Shown here: piece by piece, positions 28,107-38,551 of the stretch | How the letters are laid out: every line of letters begins with the position of its first letter | Numbering within the stretch: the stretch's first letter is position 1 | NCBI GenBank assembly: GCA_963827585.1 | Contig: CAWHCK010000048.1 | Location: forward strand, 62,001-126,000 | Direction: 5' to 3' | Source: VAZQ01 sp963827585 | Lineage (GTDB): Bacteria; Pseudomonadota; Alphaproteobacteria; Rhizobiales; Xanthobacteraceae | Length of the DNA: 64,000 nt | The notes under the pieces: generated by a model | Databases searched by the model: none | What the model was told of the DNA's origin: nothing | The model's input: only the letters and a program-made list of their open reading frames with translations | Position numbers and translations under genes: made by a program

Positions 28107-28751
28107 ATGACCGGGACTCGATTTGCCGCGACAGCGTTCCTCCTTGTTGCCACATCGCTGACGTCGGCTGCCTTCGCGCAGCAGCCGCCGAAACCGGCTG
28201 AGCCGCCGAAGCCCGCGGCGCAGCCGAAGTCCACAGCCCAGCCGCCGAAACCGGCTACCGCGCAGCAGCCGTCGAAGCCGGCCGCGGCGGCGCCCGCCGG
28301 CCAAGTGCAGCCCACATTGCTGGGGCAGTACGGCGATTGGGGCGCCTATACGGCCTCGCCCGGCGGCAACAAGGTCTGCTTCGCGCTCGCCAAACCGAAA
28401 ACAGCGAAGACCGAGCCGGCCGGCCGCAACCGCGATCCGTCCTACATGTTCGTCTCCACCCGTCCGGCCGAGAACGTCAGGAACGAGGTATCGGTCATCA
28501 TCGGCTATCCGTTCAAGACCAGCTCGGATGCCAGCGCCGAGGTCGGCACCGCCAAGTTCGCGATGTACACCCAGAACGACGGCGCCTGGATCAAGAACGT
28601 GGCCGAGGAGGCGCGCATGGTCGACGCCATGCGCAAGGGCGCCGACCTGACGGTGAAGGGCACCTCGGGCCGCGGAACCCAATCGGTCGACCAGTATTCG
28701 CTCAAGGGTCTCGCCCAGGCGCTCGAGAAGATCGAGCAGGAGTGCAAGTAG
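28107..28751 (+). CDS. Invasion associated locus B (IalB) family exported protein
   Basis: 214-residue secreted protein: signal peptide ending SAAFA-QQ, a Pro/Ala/Lys-rich linker with repeated QPPKPA units (residues about 25-70), then an IalB-like domain with GDWGAYTASPGGNKVCFALAK and a C-terminal Cys (EQECK). IalB proteins are periplasmic or surface proteins of unclear function in Hyphomicrobiales. ATG 28107 follows GGGGGAGG. Upstream gap of 226 bases holds nothing recognised. Confidence 0.8.
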   Translation: MTGTRFAATAFLLVATSLTSAAFAQQPPKPAEPPKPAAQPKSTAQPPKPATAQQPSKPAAAAPAGQVQPTLLGQYGDWGAYTASPGGNKVCFALAKPKTAKTEPAGRNRDPSYMFVSTRPAENVRNEVSVIIGYPFKTSSDASAEVGTAKFAMYTQNDGAWIKNVAEEARMVDAMRKGADLTVKGTSGRGTQSVDQYSLKGLAQALEKIEQECK

Positions 28752-29005
28752 CGCTCGCGCGTGCCGGGCGCGCGCTGCAGCGGACACGAGACCCTCGTTC
28801 GCCTTTCCAAACGCGCGTGGCGCAGGCAATTCGGCGCAAGCTTTGGCCGCGCGGCCCGCGAGTGCGGGAATCAATAACCACCGGGTTGACGCGCCTCGCC
28901 AGGAGTCGTGAATTCCGGACCGCCCCTGCGGGGCTTGCGTCGCGCCGACACATTGAAGTTTTGTTAGAGATATTGCGAGAATGTCGGCAGCGACTGGAGG
29001 GAGGA

Positions 29006-30202
29006 ATGCGGCTTCATTCCATGCGACGCAGCCGCGTGTGCTTGATCGCCGCGTTGCTCTTGTCGTCACCGCAGGCGCTTGCCGCGGAGCCCGCCGCCGA
29101 ACGCCCGAGCGGGACGGTACGGGTTGCGCAATGGATATTCGACGCGATCGAATACCGTCGCAAATTGGCGGAGTACACGGCCGCCCGTCAAAGGTACGAA
29201 GCCGAGGCCGACGCCTACTGGAACGCGGTGACGGAGAAGCGGCGGATCCGAGCGGGCAAGCGCCGCAACAACCAGGAGATCCTGCTCCACGACTACGTGC
29301 TGGCGCAACCGCCGATCTATTCCGGACCGCCGCGACCGGTCGATCCCTCGGCACCCGAGGAGGAGCCGCCGCCGCGCAGATACGTGCCGGTGGTGGCCGA
29401 TTTTCTGCAAGCGGCGGCGCAGGAATTCAAATTCGTCCCGCAACAGCCGCAAAGCGAGCTCGAGTACAAGCGCGCCTACGCCAAGATCGCGTCCGCTGCC
29501 GGGCTGACGAAGGAGCAGGTCATCCGAATTTACGGGTTCGAATCCGGTGGCGACGGTAAGTTCGACGTGCAGGCGGGGTTGGAATATCCACGGCCCAATG
29601 CGCGGGCGATTTCCACCGCACTCGGCTACAACCAGCTGTTGGCGGCCAACAGCGTCAACTTGCTGGCGGAGAAAGGCGATTACTTCATAAGAACCTTGAA
29701 CGGGAAGGCCGCGGGGCTGACCGGCGATGCGAGGAGCGTGCTGGAGAGAAAAATCGCCGTGGTCAGGGCCATGGCTGCCTTCAGCCGGACCGTGCCGAAC
29801 GACTGGAGTGCCCATGAGAGGGTCGCGAGGACATCCAAGGGCCTCGGCATCCACGCCTTGAACCTGGATGTGGACGTGGGTCCGTTGCTGCAGACCCAGA
29901 AGCTCTTGAACTCCATCGTGTATGCGCGCACGCAGGGGAACCAGGCAGCACTGAGTGCGGCCGAGCTCGAGATGATGAACCTGACCGGCGACGGCAATGG
30001 CCTCGACATGATCACGATGCCACCGACGTGGCGCGAGCGGGTGCCCACCTCGAATTTCTTCCGGCAGGGCGGCTATGAGCGCAATCCGATCGCCAGTCGC
30101 GCCAACGTGGTATCGAAGCTGCTGGCCGAGACCAACTCGAGGATGGACGAAGAGGCCCGATTGCAAGGCGCGAAGGATCTGGCGGCCGTGTTTCCCAGAT
30201 AG
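29006..30202 (+). CDS. Exported protein of unknown function
   Basis: 398-residue protein with a signal peptide (RRSRVCLIAALLLSSPQALA). Residues about 50-110 are charged and helical; a Pro-rich stretch (PPRPVDPSAPEEEPPPRR) follows; the C-terminal half has IYGFESGGDGKFDVQAG, ISTALGYNQLLAANSV and LLAEKGDYF. The Glu-Ser-Gly and GYNQLL pattern recalls the lysozyme/lytic-transglycosylase fold, but that is only a resemblance. ATG 29006 follows GGAGGGAGGA. The stop codon lies inside the first copy of a 20-base tandem duplication. Confidence 0.75.
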   Translation: MRLHSMRRSRVCLIAALLLSSPQALAAEPAAERPSGTVRVAQWIFDAIEYRRKLAEYTAARQRYEAEADAYWNAVTEKRRIRAGKRRNNQEILLHDYVLAQPPIYSGPPRPVDPSAPEEEPPPRRYVPVVADFLQAAAQEFKFVPQQPQSELEYKRAYAKIASAAGLTKEQVIRIYGFESGGDGKFDVQAGLEYPRPNARAISTALGYNQLLAANSVNLLAEKGDYFIRTLNGKAAGLTGDARSVLERKIAVVRAMAAFSRTVPNDWSAHERVARTSKGLGIHALNLDVDVGPLLQTQKLLNSIVYARTQGNQAALSAAELEMMNLTGDGNGLDMITMPPTWRERVPTSNFFRQGGYERNPIASRANVVSKLLAETNSRMDEEARLQGAKDLAAVFPR

Positions 30203-30231
30203 AGTGTCCGCTTCCCAGATAGAGTGTCCGC
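30192..30231. repeat. 20-base tandem duplication over a stop codon
   Basis: TTCCCAGATAGAGTGTCCGC occurs twice in direct succession (30192-30211 and 30212-30231). The TAG stop of the preceding gene is within the first copy. Confidence 0.95.
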
Positions 30232-30353
30232 GCGGCCTGGAACCATACCAGGGCGGCAGAGGTTGTGCGGTATCCGAGGAATCGTCCCATTCGGTCGTGA
30301 TGGATCGCGGACGGCCGCTTCGCGGCTTCCGGAATGACACCCGAGAGGTGACA

Positions 30354-31140
30354 ATGATCCGAGTCGGCATCGGCGGCTGGGTGTTCAAGCCGTGGCGGGG
30401 CGAGTTCTATCCGGAGGGGCTGGCGCAGGCGCGCGAGCTCGAGCACGCCAGCCGCAAGGTCACCACGATCGAGATCAACGGCACCTTCTACAGCACGCAG
30501 AAACGCGGAGAGCTTTCGCAAATGGGCGGCCGAGACGCCGGATGATTTCGTGTTCTCGCTCAAGGCGCCGCGCTTTGCGACTCATCGCCGGGTGCTGGCC
30601 GAAGCCGGCAACTCCATCGGGCGCTTTTTTGCGAGCGGCGTGCTGGAGTTGAAGGCAAAGCTCGGGCCCATCCTTTGGCAATTTCATCCCGGCAAGAAAT
30701 TCGAGCCGGACGACTTTGCGCACTTTCTCGCGCTGCTGCCACGTCATCTCGACGGTAAGCCCATCCGGCATGTCGTCGAGGTGAGGCATCAAAGTTTTGT
30801 CGAGCCCGCGTTCATTGCGCTGCTGCGACGCTTCGCCGTCGCGGCTGTTCTCGTCGACAGCGACCAGCATCCGCTGATCGCCGACGTCACCAGCGACTTC
30901 GTCTATGCCCGGCTGCAGCGCACGAAGGAACAGGAAAAGACCGGCTACCCGCCGCGCGAGCTCGACCGCTGGGCGAAGCGCGCGCGGATATGGGCCGACG
31001 GCGGTGCGCCGGATGATCTTGCGACCATCGCGGGTCCGTCCCCGGCGCAAGCTGAGCGGGATGTCTTTATTTACATGATCTCGGGTGCCAAGGTGCGCGC
31101 GCCGGCCGCATCGATGGCGCTGATCGAGCGGCTGACGTGA
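30354..31140 (+). CDS. DUF72 domain-containing protein (frame break near 30507)
   Basis: DUF72 (YecE-like) TIM-barrel protein of about 260 residues, function unknown. The N-terminus MIRVGIGGWVFKPWRGEFYP and INGTFYSTQK is in one frame; from SFRKWAAETPDDFVFSLKAPRF to the stop it is in the next. Dropping one G in CGCGGAGAGC (30507-30508) gives the expected KRESFRKW, so a one-base insertion is inferred. WQFHPGKKF and VEVRHQSF match the family. Not a YecE operon; genes around it are unrelated. Confidence 0.85.
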
Positions 31141-31240
31141 GCGCGGCCGAACTTCGATGTTCGGTTGGGTCGGTCTATCGTTCGCTGCCCGCCCACCCCA
31201 TCTATGCTACAACGCGCCAGGCATTGGCTCTTTTTGATCG

Positions 31241-32485
31241 ATGATGGATCCGCTTCAGACCGCCGAGGGATCGGCCCCGCCCCAGGCGACGCCCGCGGGC
31301 TTCGTCGAGAAGACGCCGCTCGAGCGCTACGTGCCGCCGGCAAGGCCGTCGCTGGTGGGCTTCCCGCGCGCGCAGCTGGCGGAGGCGCTCGGCGCAATCG
31401 GCGTGCCGGCGGCGCAGCGGAAAATGCGCGTGCAGCAGCTCTGGCACTGGATCTACGTGCGCGGCGCCACACGCTTCGAGGACATGACCAGCGTGTCGAA
31501 AGAGCTGCGCGCGACGCTCGATCGGCATTTCACGCTCGCGCGCCCCGAGGTCGTGGCCGAGCAAACCTCCGTCGACGGCACGCGCAAATGGCTGCTGCGG
31601 CTGCCCGGCGAGCATGCGGGCGAGCGACCGCACGAGGTCGAATGCGTTTACATCCCCGAGGCCGACCGCGGCACGCTCTGCGTCTCCAGCCAAGTCGGCT
31701 GCACGCTCACCTGTTCGTTCTGCCATACCGGCACGCAGCGTCTGGTACGCAACCTCGCGCCGGGCGAGATCGTCGGCCAGATCATGGTGGCGCGCGACCG
31801 CCTGGGCGACTGGGTGGGTGCGGAACGGGCAAAGGCTGGGGGTGGCGAGCGCCTGGTTTCGAACATCGTGATGATGGGCATGGGCGAGCCGCTCTACAAT
31901 TTCGAAGCCGTGCGCGACGCTCTCCTGATCGTCGCCGACGGCGACGGCATCGCCATCTCCAAGCGCCGCATCACGCTTTCGACCTCCGGCGTGGTGCCCA
32001 ATATCGCGCGCGCCGGCGCCGAGATCGGCTGCATGCTGGCCGTGTCGCTGCACGCCGTGCGTGACGAGCTGCGCAGCGAGCTCGTCCCGCTCAATCGCAA
32101 GTATCCGATCAAGGACCTGCTCGATGCCTGCCGCAGCTATCCCGGCCTTTCCAACGCCCGGCGCATCACCTTCGAATATGTGATGCTCAAGGGTGTCAAC
32201 GACTCGCTCGCCGACGCCAAAGCGCTGGTCAAGCTGCTCAACGGCATTCCGGCCAAGATCAACCTCATCCCGTTCAACCCGTGGCCCGGCACCAGATACG
32301 AGTGCTCGGACTGGGAGCGCATCGAGCAATTCTCCGAGATCATCTTCAACGCCGGCTATGCCTCGCCGGTGCGCACGCCGCGCGGGCGCGACATCCTCGC
32401 GGCCTGCGGCCAGCTCAAGAGCGCGACCGAAAAGCTGTCCGCGCGCGAGCGCCTCGCGCTGCGGGCCATGGCAATGACGGATTAA
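31241..32485 (+). CDS. rlmN: Dual-specificity 23S rRNA/tRNA adenine-C2 methyltransferase RlmN
   Basis: 414-residue radical SAM methyltransferase that makes 2-methyladenosine at 23S rRNA A2503 and tRNA A37. The cluster-binding cysteines are C154, C158 and C161 in GCTLTCSFCHTG; the catalytic acceptor Cys is C389 in AACGQL near the C-terminus. MGMGEPLYNF and LSTSGVVPNI are standard RlmN motifs. ATG 31241 is followed by a second ATG. The following membrane-protein gene starts eight bases downstream. Confidence 0.96.
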   Translation: MMDPLQTAEGSAPPQATPAGFVEKTPLERYVPPARPSLVGFPRAQLAEALGAIGVPAAQRKMRVQQLWHWIYVRGATRFEDMTSVSKELRATLDRHFTLARPEVVAEQTSVDGTRKWLLRLPGEHAGERPHEVECVYIPEADRGTLCVSSQVGCTLTCSFCHTGTQRLVRNLAPGEIVGQIMVARDRLGDWVGAERAKAGGGERLVSNIVMMGMGEPLYNFEAVRDALLIVADGDGIAISKRRITLSTSGVVPNIARAGAEIGCMLAVSLHAVRDELRSELVPLNRKYPIKDLLDACRSYPGLSNARRITFEYVMLKGVNDSLADAKALVKLLNGIPAKINLIPFNPWPGTRYECSDWERIEQFSEIIFNAGYASPVRTPRGRDILAACGQLKSATEKLSARERLALRAMAMTD

Positions 32486-32492
32486 GCCGCGC

Positions 32493-32996
32493 ATGGACAG
32501 CCTCGGCCGGCTGCTGCTGCGCTTCCTGCTGGTGCCGCTCGGCTACTTCGCCGCCGTCGTCGTGGCGACCCTGGTGATCGTGCTCGGCTCATGGAAGCTC
32601 GCCGCCGCCGCCGCCGACCCCGACACGCAGATGTTCGCGATTTTCGGCTTCGTGTTCGCCGCGCCGGTACTGCTCGTGATGCTGCTGAGCATGATGTGGC
32701 TTCCCGCTGGGATCGGGGTGCTGATCTCGGAGGCCTTCGCGCTGCGTTCCTTCCTGTTCCACGCCGCCAACGGCGCGGTCTCGGCCTGGATCGGCTGGAG
32801 CCTGTTCGGCACTATCGGCGACAGCGACATCCCGCTCAATCGGCCGCTCGCCGTGATCGCCGCCGGCCTTGCCGGCGGGCTGGCCTATTGGGCGATCGCC
32901 GGCTGGAGCGCGGGCTTCTGGAAGCCGGTGTTCCGCCAGGGGGAAACCATGCCATTGAGGGCCGAGGCGGCCTCACATCCGCCGGAAATCCGTTAG
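32493..32996 (+). CDS. Membrane protein of unknown function
   Basis: 167 residues with four hydrophobic segments (about 8-32, 45-72, 85-105 and 118-140) and a short polar tail. It starts eight bases after rlmN and is probably co-transcribed. It looks like the small conserved integral membrane proteins found after rlmN in Hyphomicrobiales genomes; no domain recognised. Confidence 0.75.
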   Translation: MDSLGRLLLRFLLVPLGYFAAVVVATLVIVLGSWKLAAAAADPDTQMFAIFGFVFAAPVLLVMLLSMMWLPAGIGVLISEAFALRSFLFHAANGAVSAWIGWSLFGTIGDSDIPLNRPLAVIAAGLAGGLAYWAIAGWSAGFWKPVFRQGETMPLRAEAASHPPEIR

Positions 32997-33066
32997 AAAC
33001 GTGCTGTAGGACGGGTTGAGGCTGGGCACCCTGGCCTCGATGGTGGGGCGCCAAACGCGAATTTCC

Positions 33067-33246
33067 ATGCGAGCGATAACGACAGCCGAGTGGCGTATAC
33101 GGGCGCGCGGCCGGACGATCAGACGTTTCGCCTTGCTGATCGTGCTCGGCGCCTTGCTCGCCGGCTGCGACAAATGCGGGGACTGGTGGTCGCCGACATG
33201 GGCCGATAGCCAAGCGTGCCGTCAGCAGGCGCCGCGACCACAGTAA
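33067..33246 (+). CDS. Small putative lipoprotein
   Basis: 59-residue protein with a basic N-terminus, hydrophobic segment LLIVLGALL and a lipobox LAGC, so the mature lipoprotein would be only about 28 residues (CDKCGDWWSPTWADSQAC and tail) with three cysteines. ATG 33067 is the closest sensible start; the frame extends upstream to a TTG at 33016. No family recognised. Confidence 0.55.
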   Translation: MRAITTAEWRIRARGRTIRRFALLIVLGALLAGCDKCGDWWSPTWADSQACRQQAPRPQ

Positions 33247-33301
33247 CCAACGATCACTACCCCGCGGGGCCTCGAACTCCGCCATCCTGGCCCTCGAACG
33301 C

Positions 33302-34101
33302 ATGAACCGAACCGGCCTTGTGATCGCGCTCGCCGTCGCCGCCACGGTCGGGCTCGTCTTCGGCCTCTGGCCCGATCTCGACCTCAGGCTCGCGGCGCCG
33401 TTCTTCGATCGCGAGCGCGGCGGATTTTGGCGCTCCTATGATCCGCGCTACCTGCGCATGCGCGACGCCGCCACCTGGCTGATCACGCTGGTCGCCATGC
33501 CCGCCTTCGTCGCCATCGGCCTCAAGCTCCTGCGGCCGCACCGCCCCATGCTCATCCCCGCCCGCGCAGCCATCCTGATGATCGTGACGCTTGCGCTCGT
33601 GCCGGGGGTGGTCGCCAATCTCGTGTTCAAGGAGCACTGGAGCCGCCCGCGCCCGATCGACGTGGCCGAGTTCGGCGGCGCGGAGCATTTCCGCCCTGGT
33701 GGGATCCGCGCGGCGACTGTCCGAAGAATTGCTCCTTCGTTGCCGGCGAGCCCTCGGGTGCGTTCTGGACCTTGGCGGCAGCCGCGGTCGTGCCGCCGCA
33801 ATGGCGCGCGCTCGCTTACGGCGCGGCGCTCGCCTTCGGCGCCGCCGTGGGCGTGTTGCGCATGGCGGCCGGCGCGCATTTCTTCACCGACGTGGTGTTC
33901 GCCGGCGTGTTCGCCTTTCTGGTGATCTGGCTCATTCATGGCCTGCTCTACCGCTGGCCGCGCACGCGGATTTCGGACGCCGCGGTGGAGGACTGGCTGG
34001 AGCGGATGGCGCAGATGCAGCGTGCCGCGCTGATGCGAATTCGCGCCGGCATGCGTCGCGCCGGTCCACGCCCGGGCCGGGAGCGGGATCCCCTCGCCTG
34101 A
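33302..34101 (+). CDS. PAP2 superfamily phosphatase (frame break near 33696)
   Basis: About 266-residue membrane phosphatase. First PAP2 motif KEHWSRPRP (K..RP) is in the first frame; after HFRP the frame shifts and continues WWDPRGDCPKNCSFVAG, then EPSGAFW (the usual PSGH has Ala in place of His) and RMAAGAHFFTD (third motif). One C missing from a C-run at 33694-33696 explains the break. Several transmembrane segments. Similar to lipid A / phosphatidylglycerophosphate phosphatases, exact substrate unknown. Confidence 0.82.
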
Positions 34102-34163
34102 AGCGTCCGAGCGGGGCTGTCGCGCCAGCCGATCTTGGCTGCAGAACGCGCTCAGTGTTGGGC

Positions 34164-34189
34164 CTCAATATTGTCCCTCAATATTGTCC
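34164..34189. repeat. 13-base tandem duplication at a gene end
   Basis: CTCAATATTGTCC is repeated head to tail (34164-34176 and 34177-34189). The second copy contains the stop codon of the minus-strand monooxygenase gene. Confidence 0.9.
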
Positions 34190-35384
34190 TTTGGGCTCCA
34201 AGCCGAGCATGAACTGCCCGTACATGCTGCCGGTGGAATCCCAATTGAGGCTGATATGCGAGGCGGCGGCGTGGGCGTCGCGCCAGATGCGCTGCAGCGG
34301 CTTGTCGAGGAACAATCCCTGCCCGCCGGCGGCGAGGAACAGGGCGTCGATCGCCTGCAGCAGGAGCCGCACGCAGAATGCCTGGTCGCGGCGGTTGCGC
34401 AGCCGCATGTCGACGCCGATGGGCTCGCCGCGCGCGGCCGTTTCGAACGCCTCGGCGAGATCGCGAAACATCAACAGCCGCGCCGCGTCGATGCAGCCGC
34501 TCGCCTCGGCGGCCCGCAGCTGGACGGTAGTGAGCTCGGCCATGCGGCGGTTGCCGCCGGTCACCGCGCCGCGGGTGGTGCGTATGCCGGCCATGGCGAG
34601 GAATTCGGCGAGCGCACCCTCGGCCATCCCGAGCACCGGCGCCACGATGGCGATCGGCAGCACGGCGAGGAAGGATTGCCGATACAGCGGATTGGGATTT
34701 GCTTGCATGCCGGGCGCGGTGGCAGTCGGTAAGCTCGGCGAAGGCAAGGGCGCGATGGGTGGGGACGAACACATCCCGGGCCACGATGTTCTTGCTGCCG
34801 GTGCCGGCGAACCCCATGGTGTACCAGTTGTCGTCGATGGTGCAGTCACTGGTGGGCAGCAGGAAAAATCCGGGCTTCGCCGCGCCGCCCGCTTGCGGGA
34901 TCATGCCGCCGAGAAGTTGCCACTGCGCGTTGTCGCAGCCGCTGCAGAAGCTCCCTATGCCGGAGAGGCGGTAGCCGCCGTCGGTGGCCACCGCCTGCCC
35001 CACCGGGGCATAGCTGCCGGTGGCGAGCGCGTTGCGGTCGCGCCAGACCTCATCCTGCGCCTCGCGCGAAAAGCAGGCGATGAGCCATTGGTGCGAGGCG
35101 AGCAGGCCATAAACCCAGCCGGTCGAGCCGCAGCCGTTCGCGATGGCGGCGATGATCTGCGCGACGACGTCGAAGCCATATTCGAATCCGCCATAGGCCT
35201 GCGGCTGCATGAGGCGAAACAAGTCTGCCTGCCGCATACGCTCGATCATATCATCGCCGACGCGGCGAGCGGCCTCGGTCTGCTCCGCACGCTCGCGCGC
35301 AAGCGCGGCGATCGCGTGCGCACGCGAGAGCAAATCGGCAACGTCGGGGCTGGAGGCCGGCGACCGGGCGACAATGACTGACAT
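34178..35384 (-). CDS. Acyl-CoA dehydrogenase-fold flavin monooxygenase (frame break near 34725)
   Basis: About 401-residue paralog of the protein at 12257-13504. The first 220 residues (MSVIVARS, PQAYGGFEYGFD, GSTGWVYGLLASHQW, GTGSKNIVARDVFVPTHRAL) run in one frame; after ELTD the sequence continues in another as TAPGMQANPNPLYRQ through MRLRNRRDQAFCVR to ISLNWDSTG. A one-base insertion near 34725 is inferred. Start ATG 35384 is placed by homology. The 3' end overlaps a 13-base tandem duplication (34164-34189). Confidence 0.8.
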
Positions 35385-35628
35385 CACGGCCAATGGTAGC
35401 CCGGATTGAGCGGCAGCAAAATCCGGAAAGCAGCGGGCGAACGGCTGCCCCGCCTGCGCATTTCCGCAGATGGTTCTATCTCCGGCCACGGCGCACGCTG
35501 CTCAAGGCTGCCCGGAGCTGCGCAAACGTGTCTCCTGCGTGCGCCTTTGCCCATCCCAGGCCGGCTGTGCTACCCAAGCGGGTAATAACGACAGGCGCCG
35601 AAAACGGTCGCCGCGCCGGAGGGAACGC

Positions 35629-37402
35629 GTGACGGCGGAAGCCGCTGCATTTGCCGCGCCGGTTGCCAAGGCCGACCGTGCGGCACGATGGCGTGTCGTC
35701 GCCGGCTGGCTGTGGTCGGGCGCGCTCCTCGCCGTGTTGGCGTTTCTGGTCCTATATCCAGTGGCCATGCTGCTGCTTGGCGCGCTCACCAACACCAACC
35801 CGGTGGTGGACGGGTTCGGCGTATTCGACCTCTCCCTCGACAATTTCGTCACCGTCCTCGGCAACCCCAATGTCCACCATGCGCTGGCCAACTCGCTGAT
35901 CGCCTGCACCGGCGGCACCGCGCTCGCGGTCGCGATCGGGCTCGCTTTTTCGTGGATCGTCGTGCGTACCAATACGCCGTGGAGGGGTTTTATCGGGGCC
36001 GCGAGCCTGATCCCGCTGTTCGTGCCGCCGCTGGTCGCGGGCGTGGCCTGGTCGATCCTCGGCTCGCCGAAGTCCGGCCTCCTCAACACCCTGATGAAAT
36101 GGATCGGCCTCGACTGGCGCATCGATCTCTACTCGATGGCCGGTCTGATCCTGGTGTTCGGCATGTACTACGCGCCCTATGTCTACATGTTCACCGCCTC
36201 GGCGCTGCGCAACATGGACCCGAGCCTGGAGGAGGCCGCGGAGATCGCGGGCGTCGGCCCGGTCCGCACGCTCTTCACCGTCACCTTCCCATTGATCGCG
36301 CCGGCCATCATTGCCGGCATGCTGCTGTCCTTCATCGTGATGCTCGGTATCTACGGCATCCCAGCCGTGCTCGGCGCACCAGCCAATATCTCGGTGCTGA
36401 CCACCTACATATTCAAGCTGACCAATTGGAGTCCGCCGCTTTACAGCACCGCCGCCGCGGTTGCGATCATCCTGATGGTGGTGACGGGCGCCCTGGTGCT
36501 GCTGCAGCAGCGCGTGCTCTCCGGCCGCAGCTTCATTACCGTCGCCGGCAAGGCGTTCCGGCCGCGCGCGCTCGACCTCGGGCCGTGGCGCTGGCTCACG
36601 CTCGGCCTGGCGCTGCTCTACCTGTTCATTGTCGTCGTGCTGCCAACGCTGGCGCTGATCGTGGCCGCGTTCCGCCGGTTCTTGTTCATTCCCAACGTCG
36701 CCAGCCTCTTTGATATGCGACACTACTCACTGGTGCATTTCGAGAGCATTTTCGATAACCCGCTCACCATGCGGTCGATCTGGAACACTATGGAGGTCGG
36801 CCTGATCACGGCGGTGCTGGGGGGCGTGCTCGCCTTTGCGATCGGCTATACGGTGCACCGCGGTAGTGCACCCGGACGCCGCGGCATCGACCTCATCGCC
36901 ACGCTGCCGGTGGCGATCCCCGGCCTGGTGATCGGGGTCGCCTATCTGTGGGCCTGGATCGGGCTGCCCGGCGGGCTCTACGGCACCATCTGGATTCTCG
37001 CGCTTGCCTTCGTCGCGCGCTTCATGCCCGATACGATGAAGGCACTGTCCACCTCGTTCCTCCAGATCCACCGCGAGCTCGAGGAGGCGGCCTGGGTCTG
37101 CGGCAAAGGACGCATCGCCACCATCCGCACCATCGTGCTGCCGCTGGCGCGCCCCGGCACAATCGCGGCCATGACGCTGCTGTTCATCCTGGCTGTCCGC
37201 GAGCTCGGCTCGTCGCTGTTCCTGTACACCAGCGACACGACGGTGATGGCCGTGCTGCTGCTCGACTACTACGAGGGCGGCAATACCGGGAAAGACCGCC
37301 GCCTTCAGCCTGGTGCAGACCGCGCTGCTCGCGGTGCTGATCGGCGTGGCCGCCTGGTGGTCGAGCGGCGGCACGAACAGCAGCGTGGGGCGCTCGGGAT
37401 AA
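35629..37402 (+). CDS. Iron(III)-type ABC transporter permease, two fused domains (frame break near 37292)
   Basis: About 590-residue inner-membrane permease of the FbpB/SfuB or 2-aminoethylphosphonate class with two tandem MetI-type permease domains (about 60-290 and 350-570), each with an EAA loop (LEEAAEIAGVGP and LEEAAWVCGKGR). GTG 35629 follows GGAGGG by five bases. The frame breaks near 37292: an extra A in GGGAAAGACC; without it the sequence continues TGKTAAFSLVQTALLAVL to a TAA at 37402. It is followed by its binding protein (37420) and ATPase (38552). Confidence 0.88.
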
Positions 37403-37419
37403 TCAAGGGAGGAAACGTC

Positions 37420-38432
37420 ATGAAATCGATCCTGACCGCGTTCGGCCTCGCTGCCGCCTGGCGATGCCGGCATCGGCACAAAATTTCGGACCGCCCGACC
37501 TGATCGCAGCCGCGAAGAAGGAGGGTCGCCTCGTCTTCTACACCGCGAATTTCGCGGAGGTGGAGCAGGAGGTGATCAAGGCCTTCAACAAGCGCTTCCC
37601 CGAGATTAAGGTGGAGATGGTGCGCGCGCCCGGCGGCCAGCTCATCACCCGCATCAAGACGGAAGCTGCCGCCGGCAAGCTCTCGGCCGACGCGGTCAAT
37701 CATTCCGACCGCGGGCTCATGCTGGAGATCGAAAACCTGTTCACGGATTACGCGCCGCCCAACGCGGCGGACTACCTGCCCGATGCGCTGGTGTCGCCCA
37801 AGTTCTGGCCGCAGGCGACGCTGGGCTGGGCCATCGCCTACAATTCGGCGATCGTGAAAAATCCGCCGAAGAGCTGGATGGATTTGACCAAGCCCGAATA
37901 CAAGGGCAAGCAGATCGGGCAGACGATCGGGCCGTCCGGCGGCACCACCTGGACCCGCGTCATGTTCGAACGCCAGGTGCTGGGCGAGGACTACTGGAAG
38001 AAGCAGGCGGCGACCGAGGTCGTGCTGTTTCCCTCCGGCGCGCCGGCCGCCGACGCGCTGGTACGCGGCGAGGTCTCGATCGTGCCGTCGCTCTACAACA
38101 TCGTGTTCACCAAGCAGCGCGACGGCGCGCCGGTGGAGATCATATTCGCGCCCGAGGGCATGCCGATCAATCCTTATGCCGCCGGCATTCCTGCTTCGGC
38201 GAAGAACCCGAATGCCGCCAGGCTGTTCCTTAACTGGTGCCTTTCGGTCGAAGGGCAGACCTTCATGATCAAGGAGCAGGGCAATTTGACCTCGCTCAAG
38301 GTCCCGCCGGTGCTCGCCAAGGGCTACGATCCGAGCAAAGTGAAATCCTGGGTGCCGAACTTCAAGCAGTACCAGGAGCTGCGTGCGACGTGGATCGAGG
38401 ATTGGAACCGGGCCTACAATTACCGTCAGTAA
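37420..38432 (+). CDS. Iron(III)-type ABC transporter substrate-binding protein (frame break in the signal peptide)
   Basis: About 337-residue periplasmic binding protein of the FbpA/extracellular-solute-binding family 1 or 6 type. Mature part begins QNFGPPDLIAAAKKEGRLVFYT. The signal peptide MKSILTAFGLAAA breaks frame near 37457; restoring one C gives the expected ALAMPASAQ cleavage site. AAGGGAGG lies just before ATG 37420. Such proteins bind ferric iron, spermidine, thiamine or phosphonates; no clear Tyr pair for iron could be assigned from sequence alone. Confidence 0.86.
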
Positions 38433-38434
38433 CA

Positions 38435-38494
38435 CGTAGCCCGGGTGAAGCGCAGCGAAACCCGGGAACACCGCCCGGATTTCGCTCCGCTGCA
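38435..38494. repeat. GTAGCCCGGGTGAAGCGCAGC-type palindromic repeat
   Basis: Begins GTAGCCCGGGTGAAGCGCAG, then CGAAACCCGGG, and the complementary CCCGGATTTCGCTCCGCTGC follows. Related units occur at 59427-59459 and in part near 35397. Common REP-like element in alphaproteobacterial intergenic regions, here between the binding-protein and ATPase genes. Confidence 0.75.
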
Positions 38495-38551
38495 TGATCT
38501 GAGAAGACAGGCCTGAACGCCCAGCGGCAGACTACGATAATTGGAGGGCGC

